Positions 51,373 through 60,409 of a stretch of DNA of 64,000 bases are shown here, one piece after another; position 1 is the stretch's first letter, and each line of letters begins with the position of its first letter. The stretch comes from Thermogemmatispora sp042408735 (GTDB lineage Bacteria; Chloroflexota; Ktedonobacteria; Ktedonobacterales; Ktedonobacteraceae). A model generated the notes under the pieces. It searched no databases. It saw only the letters and a program-made list of their open reading frames with translations, and was not told where the DNA came from. The position numbers were made by a program, and so were the translations under genes. Location of the stretch: the NCBI RefSeq assembly GCF_042408735.1, contig NZ_JBHOQV010000131.1, forward strand, positions 8,562 to 72,561, in the 5' to 3' direction.

Positions 51373-53766
51373 ATGACGACACGCTGGTTTGGTGCTCCGG
51401 TTCAGCGCTCCGAAGACCCGCGCTTATTGCGGGGGCGAGGAACGTATGTCGATGACATCGATCTGCCAGAGATGCTACATGCCGCCGTCTTACGTAGTCC
51501 CTATGCCCACGCCCGTATCAGGCGCATCGATGCCTCTGCGGCGCGTGCCCTGCCCGGTGTGCATCTGGTCTTGACGGCGGAGGATCTGGGCGAGCTGCTG
51601 GAGCCATCGCCTCTGCTAGTGCCGCACCCGGCTCTGACCCAGCCGCGTACGCAGTTACCGTTGGCGCGCGATGAGGTGCACTATGCTGGGGCCGCCGTGG
51701 CTTTTGTGGTGGCCGAGGATCGCTATCTGGCCGAAGATGCCCTGGAACTGATCGATGTGGACTATGAGCCGCTGCCAGTGGTGGCCACCCTGGAGCAGGC
51801 GGTGGCTGAGGGGGCGCCCCTGGTGCACGCCGATGTGCCCGGCAATCTGGCGGCTCACCTGGTGCAGCGCGTTGGCGATCCGGAGGGGGTCCTGGCCTCT
51901 GCTCCCCACGTGCTGCGCGAGCGCTTTGTCATGGAACGGGGCTCAGCCATGCCCATGGAGGGTCGGGGGGTTGTCGCTCGCTGGGACCGGCATGAGGGGA
52001 TGTTAACTTGCTGGATGTCGACCCAGGGACCGATTCCCATTCGCAATGGCCTGGCGGCCATGTTTCACCTGCCGGAGCACAAGGTGCGTGTGGTGGCTCC
52101 CGATGTGGGGGGAGGCTTCGGCACGAAGATTATGATGTTCTACCCCGAAGAAATCCTGACGCCTCTGGCAGCCCTGCGCCTCGGACGTCCGGTGAAGTGG
52201 ATCGAGGATCGCGCCGAGCATTTTCTCTCGGCCAACCAGGAGCGTGGCCAGATCCACGATGTGGAGTATGCCTTTGATGACCAGGGCACCCTGCTGGCCG
52301 TGCGGGACATCTTCTTGCACGACACCGGGGCCTATACGCCTTACGGCATCATCGTGCCCATTATCACCGCCTGTACGCTGCCTGGCCCCTATCGCTTGCG
52401 ACATTACTATAGCGAGTTCAAGGTGCTCTATACCAATAAGGTTCCGGTCAGTCCCTATCGTGGCGCGGGCCGGCCCCACGCGGTCTTCGTCATGGAGCGC
52501 ATTATGGACCGCATCGCGGCGGAACTGGGACTTGATCCACTGGAGGTGCGCAGCCGCAACTTTATTCGTCCCGAAGAATTCCCCTGGGATGTGGGTCTGG
52601 TCTATCAGGATGGGGGGCCAACCATCTACGACAGCGGCAACTATCAGGCCGGTCTGGAGCGCCTCAAGGAGGCTCTGGGATACGAGCACTTTCGGGAGGA
52701 GCAGCGACAGGCGCGCGAGCGGGGGCGTTATCTGGGGGTGGGAGTGGCTTGCTACGTTGAGGGCACGGGTATCGGCCCCTATGAGGGGGCGCAGGTGCGG
52801 GTAGAGTCGGACGGACGCGTCTATGTCTCGACAGGCGTGACAACCCAGGGTCAGGCTCACCAGACGACCTTCGCCCAGATTGTGGCCGATCAGTTGGGCG
52901 TTGACCCGCGAGATGTACTGGTGACCACTGGGGACTCCCAGGCGTTCTATTGGGGTGTTGGGACCTTTGCCAGTCGGGCAGCCACGGTGGCCGGCTCGGC
53001 CATCCATCTGGCGGCTGTCAAGGTTCGTGAGAAGGCCAGGCAGGTGGCCGCCGATCTCTTTGAGGCGTCGCCAGAGGATATCGAGCTGGCCGATGGCAAG
53101 GTCTTTGTCCGCGATGCGCCCCAGCGCGCGCTGACGCTGGGCCAGGTGGCCATCGCCTCGAATCCGCTGCGTTATTCTTATGGGGAGAACGCGCGCAAGT
53201 TGATGCAGATGCAGCTGGCGGGGCCGCGCCCAGGCCCGGCCCTGCCAGAGGAGCGCGGAGGACCGGGCCTGGAGGCGACGGCCTTCTACAGCCCTCCGCG
53301 CGGTACCTTTGCCAGCGGAGTGCATGGGGCCATTGTGGAGGTCGACCCTCGCACTGGGATGGTCACCATCCTGAAGTATGTGGCCGTCCACGATTGCGGG
53401 CGGGTCATTAATCCGCTGGTGGTGGAGGGGCAGGTCCACGGGGGCGTAGCTCAGGGGATCGGTGGCGCTTTCTACGAGCGGCTCGTCTTCAATGAGGAGG
53501 GGCAGCTCCTGAATGGCAGCTTTATGGATTACCTGCTGCCCACCGTTGAAGAGATCCCTCCGCTGCAGGTGGAGCATGTAGAGACCCCCTCGCCGCTCAA
53601 CCCGCTGGGCGTGAAGGGCGCCGGTGAGGCCGGCACGATCCCGGTAGCGGCCCTCTTTGCCGCGGCCCTGGACGACGCGCTGGCTCCGTTCGGCCTGCGT
53701 ATCCGTGAGATGCCCCTCGATCCCTGTCGCTTGTACGAGCTGCTTAGAGAGCGCCAGAGCGTTTGA
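51373..53766 (+). CDS. Molybdenum hydroxylase large subunit, CoxL-like form II
   Basis: The 797-aa catalytic subunit binds the Mo-cytosine dinucleotide cofactor and hydroxylates its substrate with water. It has the MCD-binding GGGFGTK, PYRGAGRP (about 361-368), the middle domain TGVTTQGQAHQTTFAQI and the catalytic Glu region GVKGAGEAGTIP (about 751). The PYRGAGR loop is the form II signature; genuine CO dehydrogenase (form I) has AYxCSFR with the Cys that binds copper. So it is not expected to oxidise CO. Xanthine, aldehyde or nicotinate-type substrates are possible. The N-terminal IGAPVQRSEDPRLLRGRGTYVDDI-like start is standard. Confidence 0.95.
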   Translation: MTTRWFGAPVQRSEDPRLLRGRGTYVDDIDLPEMLHAAVLRSPYAHARIRRIDASAARALPGVHLVLTAEDLGELLEPSPLLVPHPALTQPRTQLPLARDEVHYAGAAVAFVVAEDRYLAEDALELIDVDYEPLPVVATLEQAVAEGAPLVHADVPGNLAAHLVQRVGDPEGVLASAPHVLRERFVMERGSAMPMEGRGVVARWDRHEGMLTCWMSTQGPIPIRNGLAAMFHLPEHKVRVVAPDVGGGFGTKIMMFYPEEILTPLAALRLGRPVKWIEDRAEHFLSANQERGQIHDVEYAFDDQGTLLAVRDIFLHDTGAYTPYGIIVPIITACTLPGPYRLRHYYSEFKVLYTNKVPVSPYRGAGRPHAVFVMERIMDRIAAELGLDPLEVRSRNFIRPEEFPWDVGLVYQDGGPTIYDSGNYQAGLERLKEALGYEHFREEQRQARERGRYLGVGVACYVEGTGIGPYEGAQVRVESDGRVYVSTGVTTQGQAHQTTFAQIVADQLGVDPRDVLVTTGDSQAFYWGVGTFASRAATVAGSAIHLAAVKVREKARQVAADLFEASPEDIELADGKVFVRDAPQRALTLGQVAIASNPLRYSYGENARKLMQMQLAGPRPGPALPEERGGPGLEATAFYSPPRGTFASGVHGAIVEVDPRTGMVTILKYVAVHDCGRVINPLVVEGQVHGGVAQGIGGAFYERLVFNEEGQLLNGSFMDYLLPTVEEIPPLQVEHVETPSPLNPLGVKGAGEAGTIPVAALFAAALDDALAPFGLRIREMPLDPCRLYELLRERQSV

Positions 53767-53812
53767 AGGGCGTGGATCGTGTGAAATACCGCCATTTGTG
53801 AAAAATTACTGG

Positions 53813-53841
53813 TAGACATTCAGACGGCGATATGCGATACT
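53813..53841 (+). promoter_or_regulatory. Candidate promoter of the zinc-ribbon membrane protein gene
   Basis: TAGACA (53813-53818), a 17-base spacer and GATACT (53836-53841) in an AT-rich stretch. The leader would be about 70 bases. Confidence 0.5.
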
Positions 53842-53916
53842 CAAACCTGGCTAGCCATAAGTGTGAGCCGACTATGTTAGAGTATGCCAACCAAGAAGAG
53901 TGGAGGGTCCTGTCTC

Positions 53917-55116
53917 ATGTCCTCAATGTATCCTCCGTATGAGGGTGGGGCCGCAAACCAGGTCTGTCAGCGCTGTAGGACGCCATTGGCGCCAAACGAG
54001 GTTTATTGCAGCAACTGTGGCTACTACAACGCACCGGCGAGCAGCCAGCCCGCGCCATCGAATCCGGGGGTGCCCTGGGGGTCGGGAGGAGCAGGAGGGT
54101 ATCCGCCGACGACCTATGGTCAACCTTATGCGGGAAGCGGGACGCCCTCGCAATGGGGCCAATCGCCGACTCCTGCGCCAACGCCCCCACCGCCATCTTC
54201 CCCGGGCTACTATGGGGGGGCGCCCTCGGCGACGCCGGCACCGCCGAGCTACCAGTTCCCTGAGCAGGGAGGCACTCCTTACCCTCCCCCGAGCTACCCG
54301 CAGGTGGGGAGCTATCAGGTGCCGCCGCTGCCTCCTTCCCAGCCTCAGATGCCCGAGCGACCCCGCGGCGGGCCCAACTTTGGCCTCATTGCCCTGATCG
54401 CAGTGGTTGTTCTGGTGCTGGTGCTTGGAGGGCTGGGCGTCTTTGCCCTCACTCACCGCGGTGGGGGAAATACGGGCAGCGTAACCCCAACACCAGCTCA
54501 GGGCACCAGTACTACTACTACTGCTACGCCGCTGTTCAGCGACAATTTTGCCAATAATAATCACGGATGGGACTTGACCAGCGTGCCGGGTCGCTATTCC
54601 GTTAAGCTCGGTAACGGACAACTGGTCCTGGAAGAGGATAATAATCGTATCCTTCCAGAGTTCGTTCCTGGCAAGACCTTTGACGATTTCAGACTAGAGG
54701 TGGATGTCGCTATCACCAAGGGCACGCAGGAGAACAGTGGCTTCGGCGTCTACATCCGGGCCTCGGCTAACCAGAATACAGAGCTGGCAACCTACTACCG
54801 CTTCGCCATGTATGGCGATTCAACCTATGCCATCTTCAAGGGCATGGTCGATTCGGCGGGTGAGCCGCTCGATGATCAGAAGCTGGTGGGCTACCTGTCG
54901 ACTACAGCGCTCAAGCCGATTGGCCAGGTCAATCACGTCCAGATTATCGCTAAGGGATCGACGATGACCCTCGCGGTAAACGGCCAGACTCTCAACAGTG
55001 TGACCGATAGCAGCTACAAGAGTGGCTCGATTGCTCTCTACGTCTCGAATCTCCCCGATACTCCCAAGGGTGTGGTAGTAGCCTATTCCAATCTGGCGAT
55101 CTATCCTGCCTCCTGA
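53917..55116 (+). CDS. Zinc-ribbon, Pro-rich, single-TM protein with extracytoplasmic LamG/DUF1080-like domain
   Basis: A 399-aa protein of four parts. An N-terminal zinc ribbon CQRCRTPLAPNEVYCSNCG is followed by a Pro/Gly/Tyr-rich disordered stretch of about 110 residues. Then comes one TM helix (FGLIALIAVVVLVLVLGGLGVFAL) and a Thr-rich linker. The outer domain (about 200-399; LFSDNFANNNHGWDLT, DDFRLEVDVAITKGTQENSGFGVYIR, NHVQIIAKGSTMTLAVNGQ, SIALYVSN) resembles a concanavalin-like jelly roll. It may be a sugar-binding sensor or scaffold; no catalytic residues are evident. ATG 53917 with GGAGG ten bases upstream is preferred to 53884. Confidence 0.75.
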   Translation: MSSMYPPYEGGAANQVCQRCRTPLAPNEVYCSNCGYYNAPASSQPAPSNPGVPWGSGGAGGYPPTTYGQPYAGSGTPSQWGQSPTPAPTPPPPSSPGYYGGAPSATPAPPSYQFPEQGGTPYPPPSYPQVGSYQVPPLPPSQPQMPERPRGGPNFGLIALIAVVVLVLVLGGLGVFALTHRGGGNTGSVTPTPAQGTSTTTTATPLFSDNFANNNHGWDLTSVPGRYSVKLGNGQLVLEEDNNRILPEFVPGKTFDDFRLEVDVAITKGTQENSGFGVYIRASANQNTELATYYRFAMYGDSTYAIFKGMVDSAGEPLDDQKLVGYLSTTALKPIGQVNHVQIIAKGSTMTLAVNGQTLNSVTDSSYKSGSIALYVSNLPDTPKGVVVAYSNLAIYPAS

Positions 55117-55273
55117 GCTTCGGGACCTGCTTGGTTTGGGCTTGGGCCAGTCATGAAGTTCCCAGGCTGTTCTTCTTCAGTCAGGGCCTGGAAGGCGGTT
55201 GAGCGCGGAGAGACGACCTCGGCCAGGTTGACGAGAGCATTGACGGAGATCACAATTGAGCTGGCCTTTCTCC

Positions 55274-57226
55274 TCAAGGGCCAGCGGCGCGGGCCGTCGG
55301 CGGGGGAGACGGTGATGCCGCAGAAGGCCGTGCTTGATAGACAAGATAACCGAGAAACTGGTAGAGGCGATAGGTGGCCCTGGCTTCGGGAGACGAGAGC
55401 ACATGCTGCTGAAAAAAGCGGGCCTGCTGGCGCCCGGTGACAGCATCCAGCAGGTTATCGGCCACGGGAAAGACGTAGGCCGGGGCCGGCGCCCTGTCAA
55501 CGATCAGGCGATACGGCCCGTAGCGGTTGAAGCCAGGGCGCAGCTCGGCATCGAGGACGCTGCAAATGATCCGCTCCTGGCTTAGGAAGACGAGCCAGTT
55601 ACAGGTCCAGTATTCCGAATAGACTCGCGTGGCGCCGATGGCCTCTAGCTCGCGAATCAAGGTCAGGCGTCGCTGATAGTCGGCCTGGGCAGCCGGAACG
55701 GCCGCAAAGGTGCGGACAGTTCCGGTCACAAAGGTCACAGCCACCAGCAGTAAGAGAAGCGTCGAGGGAAGCGCCGTGGCCATCCTGGCCCCCTGGTCAT
55801 GGGCGCTGGCGCTGGGGCGCGAGATCTCTTGCTGCCCGGCCCTGGCCTGGTGCAGCTTCCGCTGCAGGCCCAGGGCGCGAGCACTCCCCTTCCACAGCGG
55901 CCAGAGCAGCACTGGTAGAGCCAGCAGAGCGCAGGTCAGGTAGCGGAAGGTGGTTTCAGGAGAGACGGCAGCTACCGGCGCAAGGGCGTAGAGGAAAAGT
56001 GTCAGGCCTACACTGGCCAGGATGGCCAGTTGCGCGCACTGGCCTACCACTTCCTGGCGCTTCACCTCATCTCCCTGTCTTCCCCCCTCCCCTGGCATCG
56101 GCGGCTGCTGGCCCTGGCGACCAACCAGGACCACCCGCGACCAGCGAGGGAAAAGATCAGACCGCCAGCGACTCAAGCCTCTCAGGCAGAGAAAAGCTGC
56201 CAGCAAAGCCAACAGCAGATAGCCAAGCCCCCAGCCCATCTGCCCAAGGACGCAAGGCCAGACCGCTGGCGTTGGTAGACCCCAGGGAGGAATGGCGGTG
56301 AGGGGACAGCGCGGCTGGTAGCCGGTGGCCCAGGGGAGAGCGATGAAGAGAGCGCCGCTGAGCTGATGGAGCCAGCTCAGATGCCGGATGGCCAGCTCAT
56401 CTGCCCCCCCGTGGTGAATGGAAAGCAGGACGGCCAGCGAGTTCTGGCTCAGCGGGGCTGTCAGGTTATAGTACAGTAGCGGCTCCGCACCGATGATCAT
56501 GCCCAGCAGCAAACCCAGGCCGAAGCGCCCCCATAGCTCACGCCAACAGAAGAGCAACAGCAGAGCCAGGGCCGCTAGCACAAACGGGCCGATCAAAAAG
56601 TCAATCCACAGTGCCAGACCGATGCTCAGCCCAAGCAGAACATAGCTGGCCAGCCGTCGCCAGGACCATGCCCGGCTCTGAGCGCTATCGACCCGGTAAG
56701 AGCGAGCCAGCCAGGTAGCAAGCAGCAGGATCAAGGGGGCGAACATCAGCATCTCAGGATATTCCCCTACCGCCCGCAGCTGCAGAAAGAGGACGTCGCC
56801 AGAACCAAAGCTAAAGAGGAGCAGGGTAGCGAAGGCAAAGGTGCGCCCGTAGAGGAGGCGCACCAGGCCATAGCAGCTCAGCAAGAAGCCGGCGACAAAT
56901 GGCAGGAGGGCCAGCCGCAGGGTGAAAAGCGAGGGACCGAAGAGGCGGAAGAGGGGGGCCGCGACGTAGCCTTCGACCGGTCCCATATAGGGCAAGCCAT
57001 AGAAGAAGATAGGGTGGTCGCCCTGGTAGGCCACGTGCAGCGCCACCAGGCCCATGTTGGCCTCATCGCTGTTCGTGATGGGCCAGGGTGAGCGAATCAG
57101 TAGGAGGCGCAGTGTCAAGGCCAGCGCGAGGATAAGTCCAACGGCCAGCCACTCCATAACGAAGCGGCGACGACGAACGAGGCGCCGAGGGCGCGCCGAT
57201 GGGACAGCGAGCTGGTGCGTGAGCAT
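55274..57226 (-). CDS. GT39/ArnT-like polytopic membrane glycosyltransferase
   Basis: A 650-aa GT-C fold membrane enzyme that would use a polyprenyl-phosphate sugar. After TM1 (LAVGLILALALTLRLLLI) it has the family loop SPWPITNSDEANMGLVALHVAYQGDHPIFFYGLPYMGPVEGYVAAPLFRLFG, where the acidic DE is the presumed catalytic site, and about 11 TM helices. The C-terminal extracytoplasmic part (RRLTLIRELEAIGATRVYSEYWTCNWLVFLSQERIIC) is soluble. ATG 57226 follows GGGGAG; the frame is open to 57289. It could glycosylate envelope lipids or proteins. Acceptor unknown. Confidence 0.82.
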   Translation of the reverse strand: MLTHQLAVPSARPRRLVRRRRFVMEWLAVGLILALALTLRLLLIRSPWPITNSDEANMGLVALHVAYQGDHPIFFYGLPYMGPVEGYVAAPLFRLFGPSLFTLRLALLPFVAGFLLSCYGLVRLLYGRTFAFATLLLFSFGSGDVLFLQLRAVGEYPEMLMFAPLILLLATWLARSYRVDSAQSRAWSWRRLASYVLLGLSIGLALWIDFLIGPFVLAALALLLLFCWRELWGRFGLGLLLGMIIGAEPLLYYNLTAPLSQNSLAVLLSIHHGGADELAIRHLSWLHQLSGALFIALPWATGYQPRCPLTAIPPWGLPTPAVWPCVLGQMGWGLGYLLLALLAAFLCLRGLSRWRSDLFPRWSRVVLVGRQGQQPPMPGEGGRQGDEVKRQEVVGQCAQLAILASVGLTLFLYALAPVAAVSPETTFRYLTCALLALPVLLWPLWKGSARALGLQRKLHQARAGQQEISRPSASAHDQGARMATALPSTLLLLLVAVTFVTGTVRTFAAVPAAQADYQRRLTLIRELEAIGATRVYSEYWTCNWLVFLSQERIICSVLDAELRPGFNRYGPYRLIVDRAPAPAYVFPVADNLLDAVTGRQQARFFQQHVLSSPEARATYRLYQFLGYLVYQARPSAASPSPPPTARAAGP

Positions 57227-57591
57227 CGTTCTCCCCGAAATTCCTTCCTTCTCTGACTGAAAATAGGGCAAGCCAGCCAGGAAGCGCACAGGTCAGCCCC
57301 ATCGCCTACCAGGGAGGTCAGGAGAGGGAGAGAGAGGAGTTCGAAGGGAACCTGGCCGGTCCAATCGCCTGTTTACAGGCCCCTTCATAGCTGGCCGGTG
57401 CGGCGGGTGGCCATCTCTGCTTGCCGTCTTCCTGGCCTCTCTCAAGAAAAGAGAAACGAGTCTGGGCGGAGGCCGGTCACGTCCCTTCCCTTACAGCGCT
57501 GCGGCTGAAGCACTAGACCATGACGGGTGGACAGGGAACGGTGGCTGAGCGTACTGGAGGAACAGGCCAGGTCAGCGGGGAACGAATTTCA
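57227..57591. other. 365-bp intergenic region upstream of the GT39 gene
   Basis: It contains a perfect short hairpin GCCTGT-TT-ACAGGC (57367-57380) and a direct repeat CTGGCCGGT on both sides of it. No gene or clear promoter is seen. The end of the dehydratase gene lies on its right. Confidence 0.45.
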
Positions 57592-58575
57592 TCAAATCGG
57601 GGCCGAGCCTCCAGCTAGAGCCTGGACGTAGAGAGCCGGGTCGACGTTGCCACCGCTTACAATGCAGCAGACCCGCTGGCCCCGAAAGCGATCCGCCTGC
57701 AGCAGCAAGGCGCCAAGCGCCAAGGCCCCTGTCGGCTCAGCCTTCAGATTGGCCAGGAGGAAAAGGAGGCGTAGCGCTTCCAGCGTGACCTCGTCAGGGA
57801 CCTCGATGATCTCTTCTGCTCCCCGGCGGATAATCTCCCAGTTCAATTGCCCCAGAGAGAGCGTGCGTGCCCCGTCGGCAACCGTCTCCGGCTCCGTTGC
57901 GTTGGCAAGCAGCCGTCCGCTATGCAGTGAACGGGCCGCGTCATTGGCAGACAGCGGCTCTGCCCCAACGATGCGCGTCCGGCAGCCAAGGAAGTCACGA
58001 GCGATAATCTGCCCCGAGATCAGGCCCCCACCGCCAACCGGGACCAGCAAGACATCGGGAGGATCTGTGCCCAGAATCTCCTGGCCAAGCGTCGAGTTAC
58101 CCGCCACCACGCGATAATCGTCGTAAGCCGGGGCCACAAAAGCTTCCGGCTGCTCGCGGGCTAACTGGGCCACTCGTTCCTGGCGGCTAACGCGGCGCAC
58201 ATCGGTCAGCTCCACCCGTCCCCCATAAGCCTGAACAGCCTCAATCTTGACGCGGGCTGCTGTCGAGGGCATGACGATGGTTGCCTCTTTCCCCAACAAG
58301 CGTGCAGCATAGGCCACAGCCTGGCCAAAGTTGCCCGACGAGGCAGCGATAATCTGCCGTTGAGGAACACTGGTCAGCAGCTGATAAGCGGCGCGGAACT
58401 TAAAGCTACCCGTGTACTGGAAGGTCTCGCTGGCGAGCAAGACATCGCAGCCGACCAGCTCAGAAAGGCGTGGAGCAGGTAACAACAGCGTTGGGCGCAC
58501 ATGAGGCGCTAGCCTCTGCCATACCTGAGCGATGTAGGTGGCAGTTAGCTCAGGAGCCAGATCATAGTTGTGCAT
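57592..58575 (-). CDS. PLP-dependent serine/threonine dehydratase
   Basis: This enzyme deaminates threonine (or serine) to 2-oxobutyrate (or pyruvate). The 327-aa protein has the PLP lysine in YTGSFKFRAAYQLL (about residue 53), SSGNFGQAVAYAA, the phosphate loop VPVGGGGLISG, and a C-terminal SGGNVDPALYV. It ends without an ACT regulatory domain, as in catabolic TdcB or serine racemase-like enzymes, so an isoleucine-feedback IlvA is unlikely. ATG 58575 has no strong ribosome site; the frame is open to 58752, across a hairpin leader. Threonine and serine cannot be separated by sequence. Confidence 0.88.
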   Translation of the reverse strand: MHNYDLAPELTATYIAQVWQRLAPHVRPTLLLPAPRLSELVGCDVLLASETFQYTGSFKFRAAYQLLTSVPQRQIIAASSGNFGQAVAYAARLLGKEATIVMPSTAARVKIEAVQAYGGRVELTDVRRVSRQERVAQLAREQPEAFVAPAYDDYRVVAGNSTLGQEILGTDPPDVLLVPVGGGGLISGQIIARDFLGCRTRIVGAEPLSANDAARSLHSGRLLANATEPETVADGARTLSLGQLNWEIIRRGAEEIIEVPDEVTLEALRLLFLLANLKAEPTGALALGALLLQADRFRGQRVCCIVSGGNVDPALYVQALAGGSAPI

Positions 58576-58620
58576 GGCGGCCTGATCTACTCTCCAGGGC
58601 GGGCGACGTGCTGGCACCGG

Positions 58621-58716
58621 CCAAAAGAAAAACAGGAGGAGCGTCGCTTTTAAGGCCTTCCTTTCCTGCCAAGGCGGCAGGCTGGGATCGCAGCAAAGTG
58701 TATCTCCGACGCTCCT
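58621..58716 (-). promoter_or_regulatory. Attenuator-like leader of the dehydratase gene
   Basis: On the minus strand, AGGAGCGTCG (58716-58707) pairs perfectly with CGACGCTCCT (58646-58637), and a U-rich run TGTTTTTCTTTT follows. The 60-base loop contains another hairpin CCTGCC/GGCAGG (58665-58681). It lies right after the predicted transcription start and about 50 bases before the coding start, so it could stop or allow transcription conditionally. Confidence 0.55.
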
Positions 58717-58722
58717 TTCTCT

Positions 58723-58752
58723 ATTGTACCACTCCAGACTGCCCCCAAACAA
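58723..58752 (-). promoter_or_regulatory. Candidate promoter of the dehydratase gene
   Basis: On the minus strand TTGTTT (58752-58747), an 18-base spacer and TACAAT (58728-58723), preceded by TGG as an extended -10. Transcription would start near 58716. Confidence 0.5.
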
Positions 58753-59005
58753 GGCATTGCAGCCTGCGACCTTCTTCCCAATCGGCTTCTTTCGTCGCGC
58801 GCCGCGCTAGCAGCTGAAAGCTGAAGAAAAAAGACCTGAGCTGCTGTCCTGGACCAACCGGAGTCTCTCCCGAACGGTGGCTCTGCGGGTAGCAGCTCAG
58901 GCCAGCTTGCAGCGCTGGGTGGCTATTCCCCCTCATAGAGAAGGAGTAGATCGCCAGGGTAGGCCGGTGCGGTTCCAGCGGCGGACGCCGGGGCCAGCCA
59001 GCAAA

Positions 59006-60409
59006 CTACCTCAGTGCGCTGTCGGCCTCACCTGACTGGCCACTGCCTGCCGGGTTAAGTCCCACTGCCGCATCCGCGGTCACGGCCTCCTCCGGCTGGG
59101 GCGCCGGCTCACGCAGAAGCTGATAGAGGATGATCGAACCGAAGGTCGCCACGCCGATCGCGCTCAGTTGGAAGCTGCCAATATTGAGCGCCAGGTTGCC
59201 AGCTCCCACAATCAGGGCAAAGGCGACCGTGATCAGATTGCGGCTCTTCGAGAAATCCACACGGTTCTCCACCCAAATGCGCCCGCCGGTAGCGGCGATC
59301 AGGCCGAAGAGCACGATGGCCAGACCTCCGATCACCCCCGAAGGGATGGTCATGATAAGGGCACCGAACTTAGGGCAGAAGCCCAACAGAATTGCCACGA
59401 CAGAAGCGATGATGAAGATTGCAGTAGAATAGATGCGAGTAACAGCCATAACGCCGATATTTTCAGCGTAGGTTGTAACGCCCGTTCCTCCCCCAAAACC
59501 GGCAACAATAGTTGCCAGGGCATCGCCCAGGAAGGCGCGCCCCAGATAGCGGTCCAGGTTGCGCCCTGTCATAGCCGCCACGGCCTTGACGTGACCGGTA
59601 TTTTCGGCCACGAGAATGACGGCCACGGGGGCGATCAGCGCAATCGCGCTAGGGGAAAAAGTGGGAGTGGAGAAGTGAGGCAGGCCGACCCAACTGGCCT
59701 TCTCCAGGCCAGAGAAGTCGATCGGCTTTCCCAGGTGCAGGCCATTGGCGAAGAGCAGGTAGATCAGGTAGCCGATGATGCCGCCGAGCAAGATCGGCAG
59801 GCGGCGCAGGGGGCCAGGAAGAAACACAGCAACAAAAGCGACCGCCAGCACCGTGATAAGGCCCATCCAGGTATCGAAGGCTGAGCCGCTCACGTCGCTG
59901 ACGGCCACCGGAGCCAGATTCAGCCCAATAACCGCGACGACGGCGCCCGTCACCACCGGGGGCATCAAAATATCGATCCAGCGATAGCCAGCAGCAATCA
60001 CAATCAAGCCGATAATGGCGTAAACCACCCCCGCGGCGATAATACCGCCAAGGGCCACCCCGATATTGGGATTGAGACCTGGACCGTGGAAACCGCTGGC
60101 AAAGCCGGTAGCTGCCAGCACTACTGCGATAAAAGAGAAACTCGAGCCGAGGTAGCTTGGCACACGCCCCCCTACAACCAGAAAGAAGAGGAGCGTCCCA
60201 ATGCCTGAGAAAAAGATCGCCGTATTGGGATCGAAGCCCATCAGAATGGGAGCCAGCACTGTTGAGCCAAACATGGCCAATACATGCTGCAACCCCACCA
60301 GAATGGACTGTCCCCAGGGGAGACGCTCATCGGGGGCGATGATCCCTTCGGTCTTGAGCGTCCAACCCGTGAAATAGCCGCGTTTCTCCGCGGTGTCACC
60401 TGTTGCCAT
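59006..60409 (-). CDS. NCS2 family uracil/xanthine permease (UraA-like)
   Basis: A 467-aa nucleobase:cation symporter with about 14 TM segments. The start DERLPWGQSILVGLQHVLAMFGSTVLAPILMGFDPN is typical of UraA/RutG. The binding-site helices include VAENTGHVKAVAAMTGRN (conserved Glu) and GGGTGVTTYAENIGVMAVTRIYS (UraA has TTYGENIG), followed by GLIAATGGRIWVENRVDFSKSRNL. These motifs favour uracil over xanthine, with moderate certainty. ATG 60409 has GAGGAGG seven bases upstream. It diverges from the TetR gene, which could control it. Confidence 0.9.
   Translation of the reverse strand: MATGDTAEKRGYFTGWTLKTEGIIAPDERLPWGQSILVGLQHVLAMFGSTVLAPILMGFDPNTAIFFSGIGTLLFFLVVGGRVPSYLGSSFSFIAVVLAATGFASGFHGPGLNPNIGVALGGIIAAGVVYAIIGLIVIAAGYRWIDILMPPVVTGAVVAVIGLNLAPVAVSDVSGSAFDTWMGLITVLAVAFVAVFLPGPLRRLPILLGGIIGYLIYLLFANGLHLGKPIDFSGLEKASWVGLPHFSTPTFSPSAIALIAPVAVILVAENTGHVKAVAAMTGRNLDRYLGRAFLGDALATIVAGFGGGTGVTTYAENIGVMAVTRIYSTAIFIIASVVAILLGFCPKFGALIMTIPSGVIGGLAIVLFGLIAATGGRIWVENRVDFSKSRNLITVAFALIVGAGNLALNIGSFQLSAIGVATFGSIILYQLLREPAPQPEEAVTADAAVGLNPAGSGQSGEADSALR

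Noticed and set aside
51373..53766. Aerobic carbon monoxide dehydrogenase
   Set aside because: The active-site loop is PYRGAGR (form II), lacking the Cys of form I enzymes.
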